From Halorubrum salinum (GTDB taxonomy: Archaea; Halobacteriota; Halobacteria; Halobacteriales; Haloferacaceae), in the NCBI RefSeq assembly GCF_024494575.1, contig NZ_JANHDO010000006.1, positions 1 to 64,000 of the forward strand: a stretch of 64,000 nucleotides of DNA. Reading direction: 5' to 3'. This document shows positions 26,463-36,362 of this stretch, in pieces; the stretch's first letter is position 1, and the number at the start of each line of letters is the position of its first letter. The notes beneath the pieces were generated by a model, which had not been told where the DNA came from, ran no database searches, and was given only the letters and a program-made list of their open reading frames with translations. The position numbers were made by a program, and so were the translations under genes.

Positions 26463-28640
26463 ATGAGCATGCTTGACAACGTTCGCATACGCAGCGTAGA
26501 TCTCCGACCGAAAATCATACTTGCTTTTGTCATTATCTCCGTTCTAGTTGCCGCTACCGGGGCGATCGGCTACACTTCGGTTGCCGCCGTTGACGAGGAA
26601 GCACACCTCATAGCGGAAGATGGACAGAAAATGGACGCGAGTGCGGAGATGATTGTTGCTATCGAACAGCAGCGTGGTGCGATACAGGCCGCCCAACTTG
26701 GTGATGCAAACGCGCAGCAGCAGTTTGAGGAAGCTAGTCAACAGTTCAACGAAGAGGCACAACATCTCGAAGAAGCGGAGTTGAGCCCTCAACAGGAAGA
26801 GCGGTTCTCAACCCTCATATCTCAACATGAGGAGTATAATGCGCTCGGAAATGAGTTCTTTGAAGCGCAACAAGAAGGTGACACTGAATTAGCCACTCAG
26901 ACGGCCGACGAAATGGAGTCGTTGAGAACCCCGATGGAAGACCAGGCACACGCAATCGAGGAATCAGCTCAGGCTGATCTGGAATCTCAAGTAGCGATTG
27001 CTGATAGCACGACCCAAACGGCACAGATGGGGATTCTCGGACTCACAATCGGGGCGTTTGTCGTAGCAATTACAATCGGATTATTCGTCGCTAAGCGGAT
27101 CACATCTCCAGTCTCTCAACTCACTGAGGCCACCGTTGCCGCCAGCAACGGCGATTTCAGTACCGACATCGACGACCACGTCGAAAACGACGAGCTCGGT
27201 CGTATGATCGATTCTTTCCGAGAAATGCAGGCGAACCTCAAAAAGGTGTTCGAAGAAGTCGATACGTTCAGTACTGATCTGGCAACCGGCGACGATGGAC
27301 TTCGCACCCGCGAGCGGAAGACGAACTTTCCGGGGCTGTACGGCGAGATTATGACTAATCTGGATCGCGGTGCCAATCAAGTCGTCGCCGGATTCGAAGA
27401 AATAAGGATCGCCAGCGAGAACCTGCAGGAAGGTCACCTCAATCAGGACATCGACACGGATCTGCCCGGCTACTATGGCCAAATCCTCGTGTCACTCGAC
27501 GCTGGAATCGGCCAACTCAACGAGAGTCTTGTGGCTGTCCAGCGGATCACCGACGAGGTCGCAGCGGCCAGCGAGGAGACAGCATCGACCGCGGCAGAGC
27601 TTGACGAGGCGAGTGCCGAAGTCGCGACTTCCGTCGATGAACTCCAGCAAGCAAGCGAAGATGTCGCACGATCGGTTCAGGAGATCAGCGCCGGAGCCAA
27701 CGAACAAAGTGACGACCTCCAAAGTGTGGCTAACGAAATGAGCGATCTGTCGGCAGCTGTCGAGGAAGTCGCTTCGTCGGCTGAAGAAGTAAGTATGACC
27801 GCACAGAACGCTGTCGAGCGCGGTCTCGAGGGGCAAGCGGCGGCCTCCGAGGCAACTGAAGAGATCACTGCGATCGAATCGCAGGCGGCTGAAGCTGCTA
27901 CGCAGGTCAGAACGCTCGATGACAAAATCGCCGAAATAAACGAAATTGTCGACCTCATCACGGATATCGCCGAACAGACGAACCTGCTTGCGCTGAACGC
28001 CTCGATTGAGGCAGCCCGCGCCGGTGAAGCTGGCGAAGGGTTCGCCGTTGTCGCAGACGAAATCAAAACACTCGCCGAGGAAGTGGGAGAGGCCACGACC
28101 GAAATCGAAACCCAGATTGAAGACATCCAATCGACGACGACCGAGACCGTTGAGGGGATGGAGCAGATGACCGAACGCGTCGATCGAGGCGCGGAAACGA
28201 TTGAGGACGCGATCGAGATGTTCGACGAAATCGCACAGGCAGTCGACGAAGCCGAATCTGGTGTCCAAGAGATCAGCAGTGCGACCGACGATCAAGCTGC
28301 TTCGACCGAGGAGGTAGTGTCGACAGTCGAAGAGGTAGCGAGCGTGAGCGATCAAACGGCAAGCGAGGCGAGTACAGTTTCGGCGGCGACCGAAGAGCAA
28401 ACATCGTCTCTGTCGGAGGTGGCGGAAACGGCCGATCATCTATCGACTCTCTCGGACACGTCAACTGCGGAGCAGCTCTCCGTGGCGTCAGAGACGCTCC
28501 GCAAGCAGGTTGCGAAGTTCGAACTCGACACTACAGTAACAACCGACGCGGCAACAACCGGGACACCAAGCGCGACGCGGACGGTCAGTGCGACAGATGG
28601 AGGTGAGGATCAGGAAGTAACACAGAGTGACGGTCAATAA
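26463..28640 (+). CDS. Membrane methyl-accepting chemotaxis transducer
   Basis: This 725-residue Htr-type receptor has transmembrane helix 1 at about 18-42 ([19 protein letters not shown]) and helix 2 at about 188-210 ([19 protein letters not shown]). They flank an extracellular four-helix-bundle sensor rich in Gln and Glu. A HAMP domain follows (about 210-265), with at least one more HAMP-like repeat around 320-350, as in halobacterial transducers. The coiled-coil signalling domain has its hairpin tip at about 508-530 ([19 protein letters not shown]). Ser/Thr-Glu-Glu patterns suit methylation sites. The ligand is unknown. The next gene, 70 bases downstream, is a receiver-PAS protein. Confidence 0.9.
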   Translation: MSMLDNVRIRSVDLRPKIILAFVIISVLVAATGAIGYTSVAAVDEEAHLIAEDGQKMDASAEMIVAIEQQRGAIQAAQLGDANAQQQFEEASQQFNEEAQHLEEAELSPQQEERFSTLISQHEEYNALGNEFFEAQQEGDTELATQTADEMESLRTPMEDQAHAIEESAQADLESQVAIADSTTQTAQMGILGLTIGAFVVAITIGLFVAKRITSPVSQLTEATVAASNGDFSTDIDDHVENDELGRMIDSFREMQANLKKVFEEVDTFSTDLATGDDGLRTRERKTNFPGLYGEIMTNLDRGANQVVAGFEEIRIASENLQEGHLNQDIDTDLPGYYGQILVSLDAGIGQLNESLVAVQRITDEVAAASEETASTAAELDEASAEVATSVDELQQASEDVARSVQEISAGANEQSDDLQSVANEMSDLSAAVEEVASSAEEVSMTAQNAVERGLEGQAAASEATEEITAIESQAAEAATQVRTLDDKIAEINEIVDLITDIAEQTNLLALNASIEAARAGEAGEGFAVVADEIKTLAEEVGEATTEIETQIEDIQSTTTETVEGMEQMTERVDRGAETIEDAIEMFDEIAQAVDEAESGVQEISSATDDQAASTEEVVSTVEEVASVSDQTASEASTVSAATEEQTSSLSEVAETADHLSTLSDTSTAEQLSVASETLRKQVAKFELDTTVTTDAATTGTPSATRTVSATDGGEDQEVTQSDGQ

Positions 28641-28710
28641 TAGCGAATATAAACACGGTGGTAATTAAAATAAACAGTAATAATATACGTCTCTGGTCAC
28701 AAAAATAAAA

Positions 28711-29625
28711 ATGACAGATATTGGTCCAACACCACCCAACACAAAAACCGAAAATCAGGCACTACAAGACGAATCCGAATTACAGACGGGTGTACTCAAT
28801 AGGGCTAATCAGGTCCATGTGCTTTGTGTAGATGACAACGAAAATCTACTCGATCTGGCTGAAATCTTTCTCGAACAGGAGCATGATTTACTGTCTGTCC
28901 ATACTGAGAGACATGTTGAGGGCGCAGTTGAGTACCTCGCGGCTCATGGTACCGATTGTATCGTTTCCGACTACGATATGCCCGAGTACAACGGTATCGA
29001 ATTTCTCGAGCAGGTACGTGAAATGCATCCGGACCTCCCATTTATCCTCTATACGGCGAGAGGGTCGGAGGAAGTCGCGAGCAAAGCAATCTCTGCCGGT
29101 GTAACCGATTACCTCCAGAAAGAAAGCGGGACGGATCAGTATACTATCTTGGCAAATCGAATCACGAACGTGGTCGAGCAAAATCGGACTCAGCGTGCCC
29201 TCGAAGCGAGCCAAAAACGGCTCTCATTACTAATCGACCAGTCACCGCTCGGCATCTTAGAATTTAATAGTGATCTGAATATCGTCCGTCTGAATGAGAC
29301 GGGCGAAGAAATCCTCGGCTACACGGAGGCAGACCTCGAGGGGGAAACGTGGGAGAAGATTGTCAGTAAAAATAGCTATGAGGATGTGGACAAGGTTACT
29401 GACGCGCTGGCAGCCGCCGAAGGTGGCTATCACAGCGTTGATCAAAACGTCCGCAAAGACGGAGAGCGCATCGTCTGTGAGTTTCATAACAGAATTATCA
29501 CCGACGAAAGCGGTGATGTCGTCTCTGTCCTTTCGCTGTTTAGAGAGATTACCGATCATAAAGAATGCGAACAGCAGCTTCACAAGCCCCAGCGTGCCGA
29601 CGAATCGCCGGTTGACTCGATCTAA
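28711..29625 (+). CDS. Receiver-PAS protein without kinase core
   Basis: This 304-residue protein has a receiver at about 35-160 with VDDNE, the phosphoacceptor near D87 (CIVSDYDMP) and a lysine near 137 (YLQKESG). A PAS/PAC domain spans 170-290 and ends in REITDHKECEQQL. Normally this linker leads into HisKA, but here the protein ends 16 residues later, so there is no kinase or output domain. It resembles the frameshifted gene at 19437. It may be a complete small signalling adaptor for the adjacent transducer, or the stump of a longer kinase. Confidence 0.8.
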   Translation: MTDIGPTPPNTKTENQALQDESELQTGVLNRANQVHVLCVDDNENLLDLAEIFLEQEHDLLSVHTERHVEGAVEYLAAHGTDCIVSDYDMPEYNGIEFLEQVREMHPDLPFILYTARGSEEVASKAISAGVTDYLQKESGTDQYTILANRITNVVEQNRTQRALEASQKRLSLLIDQSPLGILEFNSDLNIVRLNETGEEILGYTEADLEGETWEKIVSKNSYEDVDKVTDALAAAEGGYHSVDQNVRKDGERIVCEFHNRIITDESGDVVSVLSLFREITDHKECEQQLHKPQRADESPVDSI

Positions 29626-29725
29626 ACTGCAAATCGCAACGGTATCATCGAATACACCAAACGAACAACAAAAAAGTAGTAAAATGCTCAGCGGAGGAAG
29701 CGGTTGGCAGATACGCACACATCAA

Positions 29726-30090
29726 TTAGCGCGCGGCGACGTACACGATGCGCGATGGGGCTTCGTACCCACAGTCCGGACAGTCGTACCAGCGCTGTAC
29801 CTTTGCTCCATCAGCTGTCTTCTCGCCGACGAGGACGTCGTCGGTCGGACACTCCGGACAGTTCAGTTCGGGCGCTGGCCCTCCCGAAGTGCATCCCGGA
29901 ACGTCGTCGCCTCCTTCGTCTCGAAGCCTCGCGACCAGATTGGGTAGCCGTCGACGAGGATCGCCCCGCGCCACTTGTACCGGTATGAATTTGGTGCCCG
30001 GTGTAGAACGGCTCGTGCTCCAGTCTCGGTGTTTCGATACGCGAGTGTTGGTGTACGACTCTCCCGGGACCAGTTGGTGATTCTGGGTAT
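29726..30090 (-). pseudogene. Broken zinc-ribbon gene (start lost, frameshift)
   Basis: Reading leftward from about 30090, one frame encodes PRITNWSRESRTPTLAYRNT, RAPNSYRYKWRGAILVDGYP and IWSRGFETKEATTFRDAL, then hits a stop. A second frame continues with PELNCPECPTDDVLVG and CPDCGYEAPSRIVYVAAR to a stop at 29726. Together they match a small haloarchaeal zinc-ribbon family I associate with plasmids (I believe DUF7568). The codon where the start should be reads ATA, and a one-base shift near 29880 splits the frames. Two CxxC pairs remain. It is most likely dead. Confidence 0.65.
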
Positions 30091-30096
30091 TGTCAG

Positions 30097-30603
30097 TCAG
30101 AAGTGGACGTCTGCGGGGACAATCCAGAGTGTCTGGCTGTCTTCCTCTTCCTCGAGGACACGATCGAGCTGATCGCGATGGCGAATCCCCATCGCGTGCT
30201 GGTCGTACATCGGGATTGATGGCCCCTCGTAGGCACCGACCTGGTGGAACGCGTGGCGAGCGAGGTCCTCGTCGCGCATGATCGCCTCGTCGCTGAGCTC
30301 GTCGAGCGCCTCCTTCACGCGGTCGAGATTTCGCTGGAACTCTTCCTTTGTGGCGTTCCAGGCTCGATCGAGCAGTTCACTGCCCTCCTCTGAGTTGACG
30401 GGTGCTGCCGTCGGTAGGTCTCCCCAGCGGGCCTTCCCGGCGACCGTCGTATCCTCTTCGTCAAAGGTTACGAAGTAATCGAAGACGGCACAGGAATGCG
30501 ACTCAACCCCGACTAAGTGATTGAATACCGTCTTCCCAGTAGCCAAAGCTTCGTCTTTTGTCGATGCCTCTACGAGCGCGTAGATGACCATATGCATCTG
30601 CAT
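30097..30603 (-). CDS. Conserved haloarchaeal protein, function unknown
   Basis: This 168-residue protein starts at an ATG-rich cluster at 30603 (MQMHM); a longer frame to 30708 has unlikely arginine-rich content. It is acidic and looks soluble, with an N-terminal alpha/beta part (MVIYALVEASTKDEALATG), a central FDYFVTFDEEDTT strand, a helical RNLDRVKEALDELSDEA segment and a C-terminal MYDQHAMGIRHRDQLDRV helix ending in TLWIVPADVHF. I recognise no enzyme motif. It follows a broken zinc-ribbon gene common on plasmids, and such small genes often travel together. Coding potential is good. Confidence 0.65.
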   Translation of the reverse strand: MQMHMVIYALVEASTKDEALATGKTVFNHLVGVESHSCAVFDYFVTFDEEDTTVAGKARWGDLPTAAPVNSEEGSELLDRAWNATKEEFQRNLDRVKEALDELSDEAIMRDEDLARHAFHQVGAYEGPSIPMYDQHAMGIRHRDQLDRVLEEEEDSQTLWIVPADVHF

Positions 30604-30818
30604 CACTCCGACGCTCGTCGGAGCTGACGACCAGTTCCGACGCGCGCCAGTCTCTCGCCGGCGCGAATAGACAACTAATGGAGACAACAGCAGTTCAATA
30701 AATCTCACGTAGCTGGCCTCACATTCTATGACCGCGGATTCAATTCATACAATACAGAAATATTTGATAGATAATGAAGCGTACTGACCGAATACTTGAC
30801 TGACCGGCTAGTGAATGA

Positions 30819-32456
30819 TTACGATGTACTGTCTTCTCGAATCTCGAATCGAGCACCACCAGTATCGCTCTCGGTGACCCGGATCGTCCACCCGTGGGCA
30901 TCAACGATCTCAGAAACAATTGCAAGCCCGAATCCAGTGCCGTCCGTCGCAGTCGAATACCCGGACTCGAAGACCTGGTCGCGCTCAGTCTCGGCGATTC
31001 CGTCACCGTCATCGGCAACATAGAATCCCGGTCCGTCCTCGAGCGGGCCGAGACGAATCGCAACGGCGTCGCCACCGTGTTCGACCGCGTTCCGAAGGAG
31101 ATTCTCTAGGAGCTGCTGGAGCCGATCTGGATCTGCCGCTACCGTCACATCATCTTCAATACTGAGGGTTGCATCGGCTGTGTCCACCAGTTCCCAACAC
31201 TCGCGGGCGATTGCTGACAGCTGGACTGGTTCTGTCTCCCCGATGGGCTGGCCTTGGCGTGCGAGCGTGAGGATCTCCTCGATCAGCTCTTCGATCCGGG
31301 CATGTGCGTCGGCTATCTTGTCCAGGTGTTCGTTGTCGACTTCCTCCTGGACGAGTTTGAGTCGACCGTCCGCGACGTTGAGAGGGTTCCGGAGGTCGTG
31401 TGACACGGTGTTCGCGAACTGTTCGAGCCGTTCGTTCTGGCGCTCCAGCTCCGCCCGGTACTCCTCTCGGTCCGTGATATCCGTCAGTGTGATCATTTGT
31501 CCCAGCCGAGTTAGATCGGCCGTAAATGGGGTGGATGAGAGCTGATAATACCGCAGCCCGCCGACGCGGTCGACTTCGACGACCCCGTCATCGGCCGCGA
31601 GCCGTTCGGTGAGCTTGGGTACAGCAGTGTCGATCTGCCCGCCCTTTTCCAACGCGGGAAACAGGTCACTCGCGGCCGCGTTATATTCGCGGATGCGGTC
31701 GTCGTCGTCAAGCATGATTACCGGATCCTCGCGTCCTCGAGTCAACTGGACGGCTTGGAACTCCTCCAAGTAGAGATAGAGCACCCCAAGCGCAAACAGC
31801 GCCACACCCAGGGGTTCGTAGGTGATGTCCGGAAGTCGAGGACTCACCGTCCCGACGAGATCGGGGATGATCGGCAGGCCGGTGAGGCCGACCAACACGA
31901 CCAACGGTGTCGCGTCGCTGCCGACCTGCCAGAACAACTCCAAGAGCATAAAGTAGCCGACGGCGGCGAGGACGTACGCGAACCCTACCACAACCCAATG
32001 GAGCAGTCCGTTCTGGACGGCGAGGTGCGGGAACGGTGTGGCGACGACCGTTGCCGTGAAGTAGAGCCCGTGGAGCGGATTCGTGACTTTGACCAGAGCG
32101 ACAGTGACGAAAAGGGCTACGGCGACACGCTGGATCGTCCGGTCTCGATGGAGTGACCGGCCGGTGTACGCCGAACAAAAATACAGCCATGGGCCGATCG
32201 TACTGAACCCAACAATAAGCCCGACGACGTAGGTCGCGGTTTTAAGCTCCTGAGACGGGACGACTAGGAAGACGGCCTGGATGAACGCCCACCCGCCGCT
32301 CGTCACGAGGAGCGCCACGAGTCCCCAACGCGTGTCCGGGTCTTCGATGTGGCGGGCACGGCGGACGCTCACAAAGCAAGCGACCGACGCAGCGATGAAG
32401 ACGGAGACGAGCCCAGCAAAAAGTGGTGTCATCGTCGCGAAAGGAGCCGACATCAT
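30819..32456 (-). CDS. 7TM sensor histidine kinase with PAS domain
   Basis: This protein is about 545 residues. Residues 1-225 form seven hydrophobic helices in the pattern of the HisKA_7TM sensor module (PLFAGLVSVFIAASVACFV, WGLVALLVTSGGWAFIQAV, then a GPWLYFCSAYTG segment). A PAS domain spans about 235-330 (DPVIMLDDDDRIREYN). The HisKA motif VSHDLRNPLNVADG places the histidine near 353. The ATPase domain carries LLENLLRNAVEHGG, DDGDGIA and GTGFGLAIV. The start is one of two tandem ATGs at 32456 and 32453; the longer arginine-rich extension is not credible. It follows another kinase on the same strand after 118 bases. Confidence 0.85.
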   Translation of the reverse strand: MMSAPFATMTPLFAGLVSVFIAASVACFVSVRRARHIEDPDTRWGLVALLVTSGGWAFIQAVFLVVPSQELKTATYVVGLIVGFSTIGPWLYFCSAYTGRSLHRDRTIQRVAVALFVTVALVKVTNPLHGLYFTATVVATPFPHLAVQNGLLHWVVVGFAYVLAAVGYFMLLELFWQVGSDATPLVVLVGLTGLPIIPDLVGTVSPRLPDITYEPLGVALFALGVLYLYLEEFQAVQLTRGREDPVIMLDDDDRIREYNAAASDLFPALEKGGQIDTAVPKLTERLAADDGVVEVDRVGGLRYYQLSSTPFTADLTRLGQMITLTDITDREEYRAELERQNERLEQFANTVSHDLRNPLNVADGRLKLVQEEVDNEHLDKIADAHARIEELIEEILTLARQGQPIGETEPVQLSAIARECWELVDTADATLSIEDDVTVAADPDRLQQLLENLLRNAVEHGGDAVAIRLGPLEDGPGFYVADDGDGIAETERDQVFESGYSTATDGTGFGLAIVSEIVDAHGWTIRVTESDTGGARFEIREDSTS

Positions 32457-32574
32457 GTGGTCCTCGGTGGGGCAGTCCACAGTTTTTCGGCGATGATTGT
32501 CCTCCTCGTGGGGCGAGCATATCGCGTCGCTTCGCGCCCGCTCGGTCGCTCGCCGTCGCACGGATCGTGGTCGC

Positions 32575-34860
32575 TCATTCCGTGTGTGCCTCCGACCGGT
32601 GATCGCGGTCCGTCGCATCGTAGGCGAGGCCTACAGTCCCGAGGAATCTCTCGTCGTCGCCCCGAACCGGCTGGAACCATATCTCGAACACAGCGTCGCC
32701 GACGGTGTTGGTCGCGGTCACCGCGGCCCCGTCGAGTGCCCGCCGAGCCTGCGCTTTGATGTCGGGATGGTCGTCGAAGACATCGAACAGCGAGTCACCG
32801 ACTACCTCACCCGCTTCCAGCCCGAGTTTTGCGAGCGCACCCCCCTGCGAGCGGGTGAACACGCCTTCGTCGTCGGTCGTCCAGAAGACCACCGGTACAT
32901 TCGCAAGAACAGTCTCTAACGCGGTATCGAGTCGCGACAGTTCCTCGATACGCTTGCGGCGTGCCGTGACATCCCGCATCGCCCCGACCAACTTCACGAC
33001 CGCACCGTCGTCGATGACGGGGGTGAGCTTCGTCTCCCAATATCGCTGGTCACCGTCGACTGGAATCTCCTCGGCGTACTGGATCGTCTCCTGGCGGTCG
33101 ACGCACCGGCGGTACTGCGACTCAATAGTGGCACCGATCTCCTCGCCGACGATCTCCTGGGGCGTCTTTCCCTGGATCTTGGTACCCGTGAGTCCCGTCA
33201 GTTCCTCGTAGGCGCTGTTGACGCGCTGGACGCGAAACTCCTCCGGTTCGATGACGTCGATCAGGAAGATCGCGTCTTGAGTGTTCTGGAAGACGGTTTC
33301 GGCCAGTTCGATCTCTTCTTTTCGCTTTTCGCGCTCGGTGACGTCCCGGAGAATCGAGAGGTGTTGCCTGGGGACGACGTTCGGCTTCGCGCTGTACTCG
33401 ACGATCCGCTCGGTTCCGTTTGCGGTGACGATCGGAAACGTCCCACGGTCCCGGTCAGTCGCTTGGAACTCCACCCAGGTCTCGTTAAAGTCGAGATCAT
33501 CGGGGACGAACTCACGGATCGACCGGCCGAGCAGGGACGGTTTCGGGAGTTCGAACAGGTCGGCTGGGCGTTCGTTTACCTCGATATAGCGGCCGTCATC
33601 GTCGGCAATCAAGATCGCGTCGGACGCTTCGTCGAACACCGCTCGGAATTTATTTTGAACGCGCGAGAGAGTTGGCTCGTCGCGTTCGTGCACGTCCTGT
33701 GCGGTGGTAGTCGTGGTTCGGGGCAACTCGATACTCATACAAGTGCCATCGTCGGTAACGGTCGCCTCGATTGTCCCGTCGTGGCTTGTCACGATCCAGT
33801 AGGCCAGCCAGAGACCAAGCCCACTTCCATGTTCGAGCGGCGTCTCAGTCCCCTCGGTCAGCACCTGTTGTTCGATTTCGGCAAGGCCGGCCCCGTTGTC
33901 GTCGATCCGGATCCGCACGGCATTCGGGACCGCTTCCACCGAGACGGTCACAGTGGGGGCCGCTCCCGTATGTTTGGCAGCGTTTTCGATGAGTTCGTAC
34001 AGGGCTCGCTCCAGATCGGGCCGCACGGCGAGCGTCACGTCGTCCGCCTCCTTGAGAGTGATCGATGCGTCCGGAAACTCGGGGCTGACGTCGTGAATCA
34101 CGCGGTCAAGGAGCGACCGGAGACTGGTTTCTTCCCGGTCGAACTCCTCGACGATAACCGATTCGAGCACGCGCGCCTTCTCGCTGAGGTTGAGGAGTCG
34201 GTCGGTTTGGTCGATAAGCGATTGTGTCTCCGGACTGGCCGGAAACTGTTCGGCGATGCGTTCGGCTCGTCCGCGAATCACGGTGAGGCTGTTCCGGAAA
34301 TTGTGGCGAAGGACGCGGTTGAGAACCGTCGCAAGATTCGATTGCCGGGTCAGTTCGTTCTTCTGTTGTCGTCGTTGCAGGTCGTGTTCGAGCGAGCGGG
34401 CGATGAGTGCGGTGAACATCGTTTCAGCCGCTGTGAACGGCTCGCGTGCCGTATCAGAGACGAAACATACCGTCCCGTACGTATCGTTGTCGATGGTGAT
34501 TTCCGTCCCGTGATAGCAGTCGAGCCCGTGGGTCTCGTAGGCGGGGTCATCGCTCCACCCTTGCGCTGGGACGTTATGGAGTGCGATCGACGTGTCCTGC
34601 TGGAGCGTGCGCCGGCAGTATGTGTTCCGGAGATCATATATCTGACCGGCCGCAAGCGGCCCCTCCGCGTCTGTACTGCTGACCGATTCCCAGTAGTTTG
34701 TGTGGGGGTCAATCTTCGTGATGTGCCCGTTATCGACGCCTAAATACGCCTTCCCGAGTTCGAGCGCCTGTTCTGCCTTTTCGACGAATGGCAGCTCACG
34801 ATCCATAATCTCGGAGAGTCGCTGGCGCGCCTCGTCGGGAGTCAAATCACCACCTGTCAT
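32575..34860 (-). CDS. Histidine kinase with kinase core before three PAS domains
   Basis: This 761-residue protein has an unusual order. A GAF domain occupies about 12-160 (CYHGTEI, YGTVCFVSD). The phosphoacceptor RVLRHNFRNSLTVIRG follows, with the histidine near 186. The ATPase domain at about 290-385 has LIENAAKHTG, DNGAGLA and GSGLGLW. Three PAS domains come after it, at about 410-520, 530-650 and 655-755. Normally PAS domains precede the kinase core. The tail ends in a PAS domain with no kinase behind it. The start at 34860 is chosen because the upstream extension has atypical content. It may be a natural C-terminal regulator or a gene fusion. Confidence 0.82.
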   Translation of the reverse strand: MTGGDLTPDEARQRLSEIMDRELPFVEKAEQALELGKAYLGVDNGHITKIDPHTNYWESVSSTDAEGPLAAGQIYDLRNTYCRRTLQQDTSIALHNVPAQGWSDDPAYETHGLDCYHGTEITIDNDTYGTVCFVSDTAREPFTAAETMFTALIARSLEHDLQRRQQKNELTRQSNLATVLNRVLRHNFRNSLTVIRGRAERIAEQFPASPETQSLIDQTDRLLNLSEKARVLESVIVEEFDREETSLRSLLDRVIHDVSPEFPDASITLKEADDVTLAVRPDLERALYELIENAAKHTGAAPTVTVSVEAVPNAVRIRIDDNGAGLAEIEQQVLTEGTETPLEHGSGLGLWLAYWIVTSHDGTIEATVTDDGTCMSIELPRTTTTTAQDVHERDEPTLSRVQNKFRAVFDEASDAILIADDDGRYIEVNERPADLFELPKPSLLGRSIREFVPDDLDFNETWVEFQATDRDRGTFPIVTANGTERIVEYSAKPNVVPRQHLSILRDVTEREKRKEEIELAETVFQNTQDAIFLIDVIEPEEFRVQRVNSAYEELTGLTGTKIQGKTPQEIVGEEIGATIESQYRRCVDRQETIQYAEEIPVDGDQRYWETKLTPVIDDGAVVKLVGAMRDVTARRKRIEELSRLDTALETVLANVPVVFWTTDDEGVFTRSQGGALAKLGLEAGEVVGDSLFDVFDDHPDIKAQARRALDGAAVTATNTVGDAVFEIWFQPVRGDDERFLGTVGLAYDATDRDHRSEAHTE

Positions 34861-35214
34861 TGCCTCACCCTTGAACCCTGCTGTTGGCAGTACGATCGTG
34901 ACTCTCACCCACTGCTGGAAACGACCTTGGGGTCGAATACGACCAGTAACACCAACTGTTATCGAGTAAGGTACAATCTCGAATGGGGGTGATTGGTCGA
35001 TCCGGAGACATAACATAATATTAAAACGCTCACAAACAGAAGTATGTTCGGCTGAAGAATTCGGGACAGATGTTAACACATCATAATATACTAGATTAAT
35101 TCTATATCACAACCATCTAGGAAAACCAACTCACCGGGCGCTGCTTGGCTCTGTCTGCTCGGTGCGCCGGCACCCTTCGCCGGCGCTCGAAAAACTCGCT
35201 TCGCGGGATCGCGG

Positions 35215-35640
35215 TCAGGAATCGTCTGTCCGCTCGACGGTGATCGTCAGATTGCCCGACTCGTAGTCGGCCTCGAAGTCGACGACGAATGCGTCCGCCT
35301 CGTAGGCGGCGTGGTAGGCACGGTGGCGTTCGAGAGAGCATGTCGCCTTGAAGTGGAAGAACGCAGCTGAGGTGTAGGGCTTGCTCTGGGTTTCGACTTG
35401 CGTCTCGAGGGATGCGGGGAGCGCGATTTGCAGCGTGTTCGTGTCGATACTCGCAACGAACGCCGTCGCTTCCTTGACAGTCATTCGCGAATGTGCGAGC
35501 GTCTCACCGGTGAGCACGTTCACCGGGGTTTCCGTCTCGTCGGTGAACAGGACGTCTTCGAAGGTGTGTGTCCCAAGGACCGCCTCGGGATCCAACTCGC
35601 AGTCGTGGAACGGGAGTCGTCTGAGGCCATCGAATCACGA
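35215..35640 (-). pseudogene. 5'-truncated gene of unknown family
   Basis: A coding-like frame runs leftward from just after a stop near 35637 to a stop at 35215. It begins FDGLRRLPFHDCELDPEAVLG and has no ATG near its beginning; only a TTG lies inside (35595). The product (about 140 residues) is acidic with regular strand patterns (TSAAFFHFKATCSLERHRAYHAAYEADAFVVDF in two pieces). I do not recognise the family. The absence of a start and the immediate neighbourhood of another pseudogene suggest a fragment. A TTG start giving 126 residues remains possible. Confidence 0.5.
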
Positions 35641-35839
35641 GCCTACAGCGGGACTCACCCATTCTGGCTCATAAAAATGGCAGCTGCCACAAAACAGATC
35701 GAATTAGCCATATTGGAGTCCTCTACCGATGATAGGATTTAGCAACCGTGCTGTATAGAGGGCGCGAGTCGGTCAGGAGTGAGCGGTGTCGGTCGAGACG
35801 GTTGGTCGTCGACAATTTACAACCGAGTGACCGCAAACA

Positions 35840-36338
35840 GACCTCTGCCACCGTCGCGGGGGCGTCCACCTCCACGGCTCGGTCGCGGTCGAGGAGGGCG
35901 CGCGGGTCCGATCGGCAGCCTACGTCGAGGTGCCGGCACTGATCCACGAGGGCGCCGACGTCGGTCCGAACGCCTAAGTCCGCGGGGCGACCGTGGTGGG
36001 CCCCGTTGCTCACGTCGGCCACTCGATCGAGGTGAAGAACTCGGTACTGACGGCCAGCGCCTCGGTGGGCTCGATCTCGTACGTCGGCGACTCGGTGCTC
36101 GGCCGCGCGGTCAACTTCGGCGCGGGGACGAACGTCGCCAACCTCCGCCACAACGACAAGAACGTCCGGCGGGCATAAAAAGCGGCTGCGTCGACACCGG
36201 GCGCCGCAAACTGGGGTGATCGTCGTCGATGAGGCGAAGACGGGGATCAACGCCGCGCTGAACGCGGGTGACGTACTGCGCGCCGGCGAAACGACGGGGC
36301 CCGGCGAGGCGCTGACGCGCGACCGACGCTCGGAGTAG
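35840..36338 (+). pseudogene. 3' fragment of GlmU-like sugar nucleotidyl/acetyltransferase
   Basis: The plus strand encodes the left-handed beta-helix end of a bifunctional sugar-1-phosphate nucleotidyltransferase/acetyltransferase. Segments in order are GSVAVEEGARVRSAAYVE, IHEGADVGPNA, then a TAA stop, VRGATVVGPVAHVGHSIEVKNS, YVGDSVLGRAVNFGAGTNVAN, NDKNVRRA, VDTGRRKLG, VIVVDEAKTGINAALNAG and TTGPGEALTRDR. The internal stop replaces an expected tyrosine, and at least two frame changes follow 36175. The nucleotidyltransferase half is absent. It is convergent with the glycosidase-like gene whose stop is at 36363. Confidence 0.8.
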
Positions 36339-36362
36339 CGCACGCTCGACGCGGGGTCGGGA

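Noticed and set aside
27492-28439. 315-codon minus-strand frame opposite the transducer
   Set aside because: Antisense of the heptad-rich signalling domain gives a long but meaningless frame.
32456-32618. Extended N-terminus of the 7TM kinase
   Set aside because: Arginine-rich, overlaps the preceding kinase's 3' end, and the 7TM module starts cleanly at 32456.
33277-34743. 488-codon plus-strand frame opposite the GAF-PAS kinase
   Set aside because: No domain; the opposite strand encodes an unmistakable kinase.
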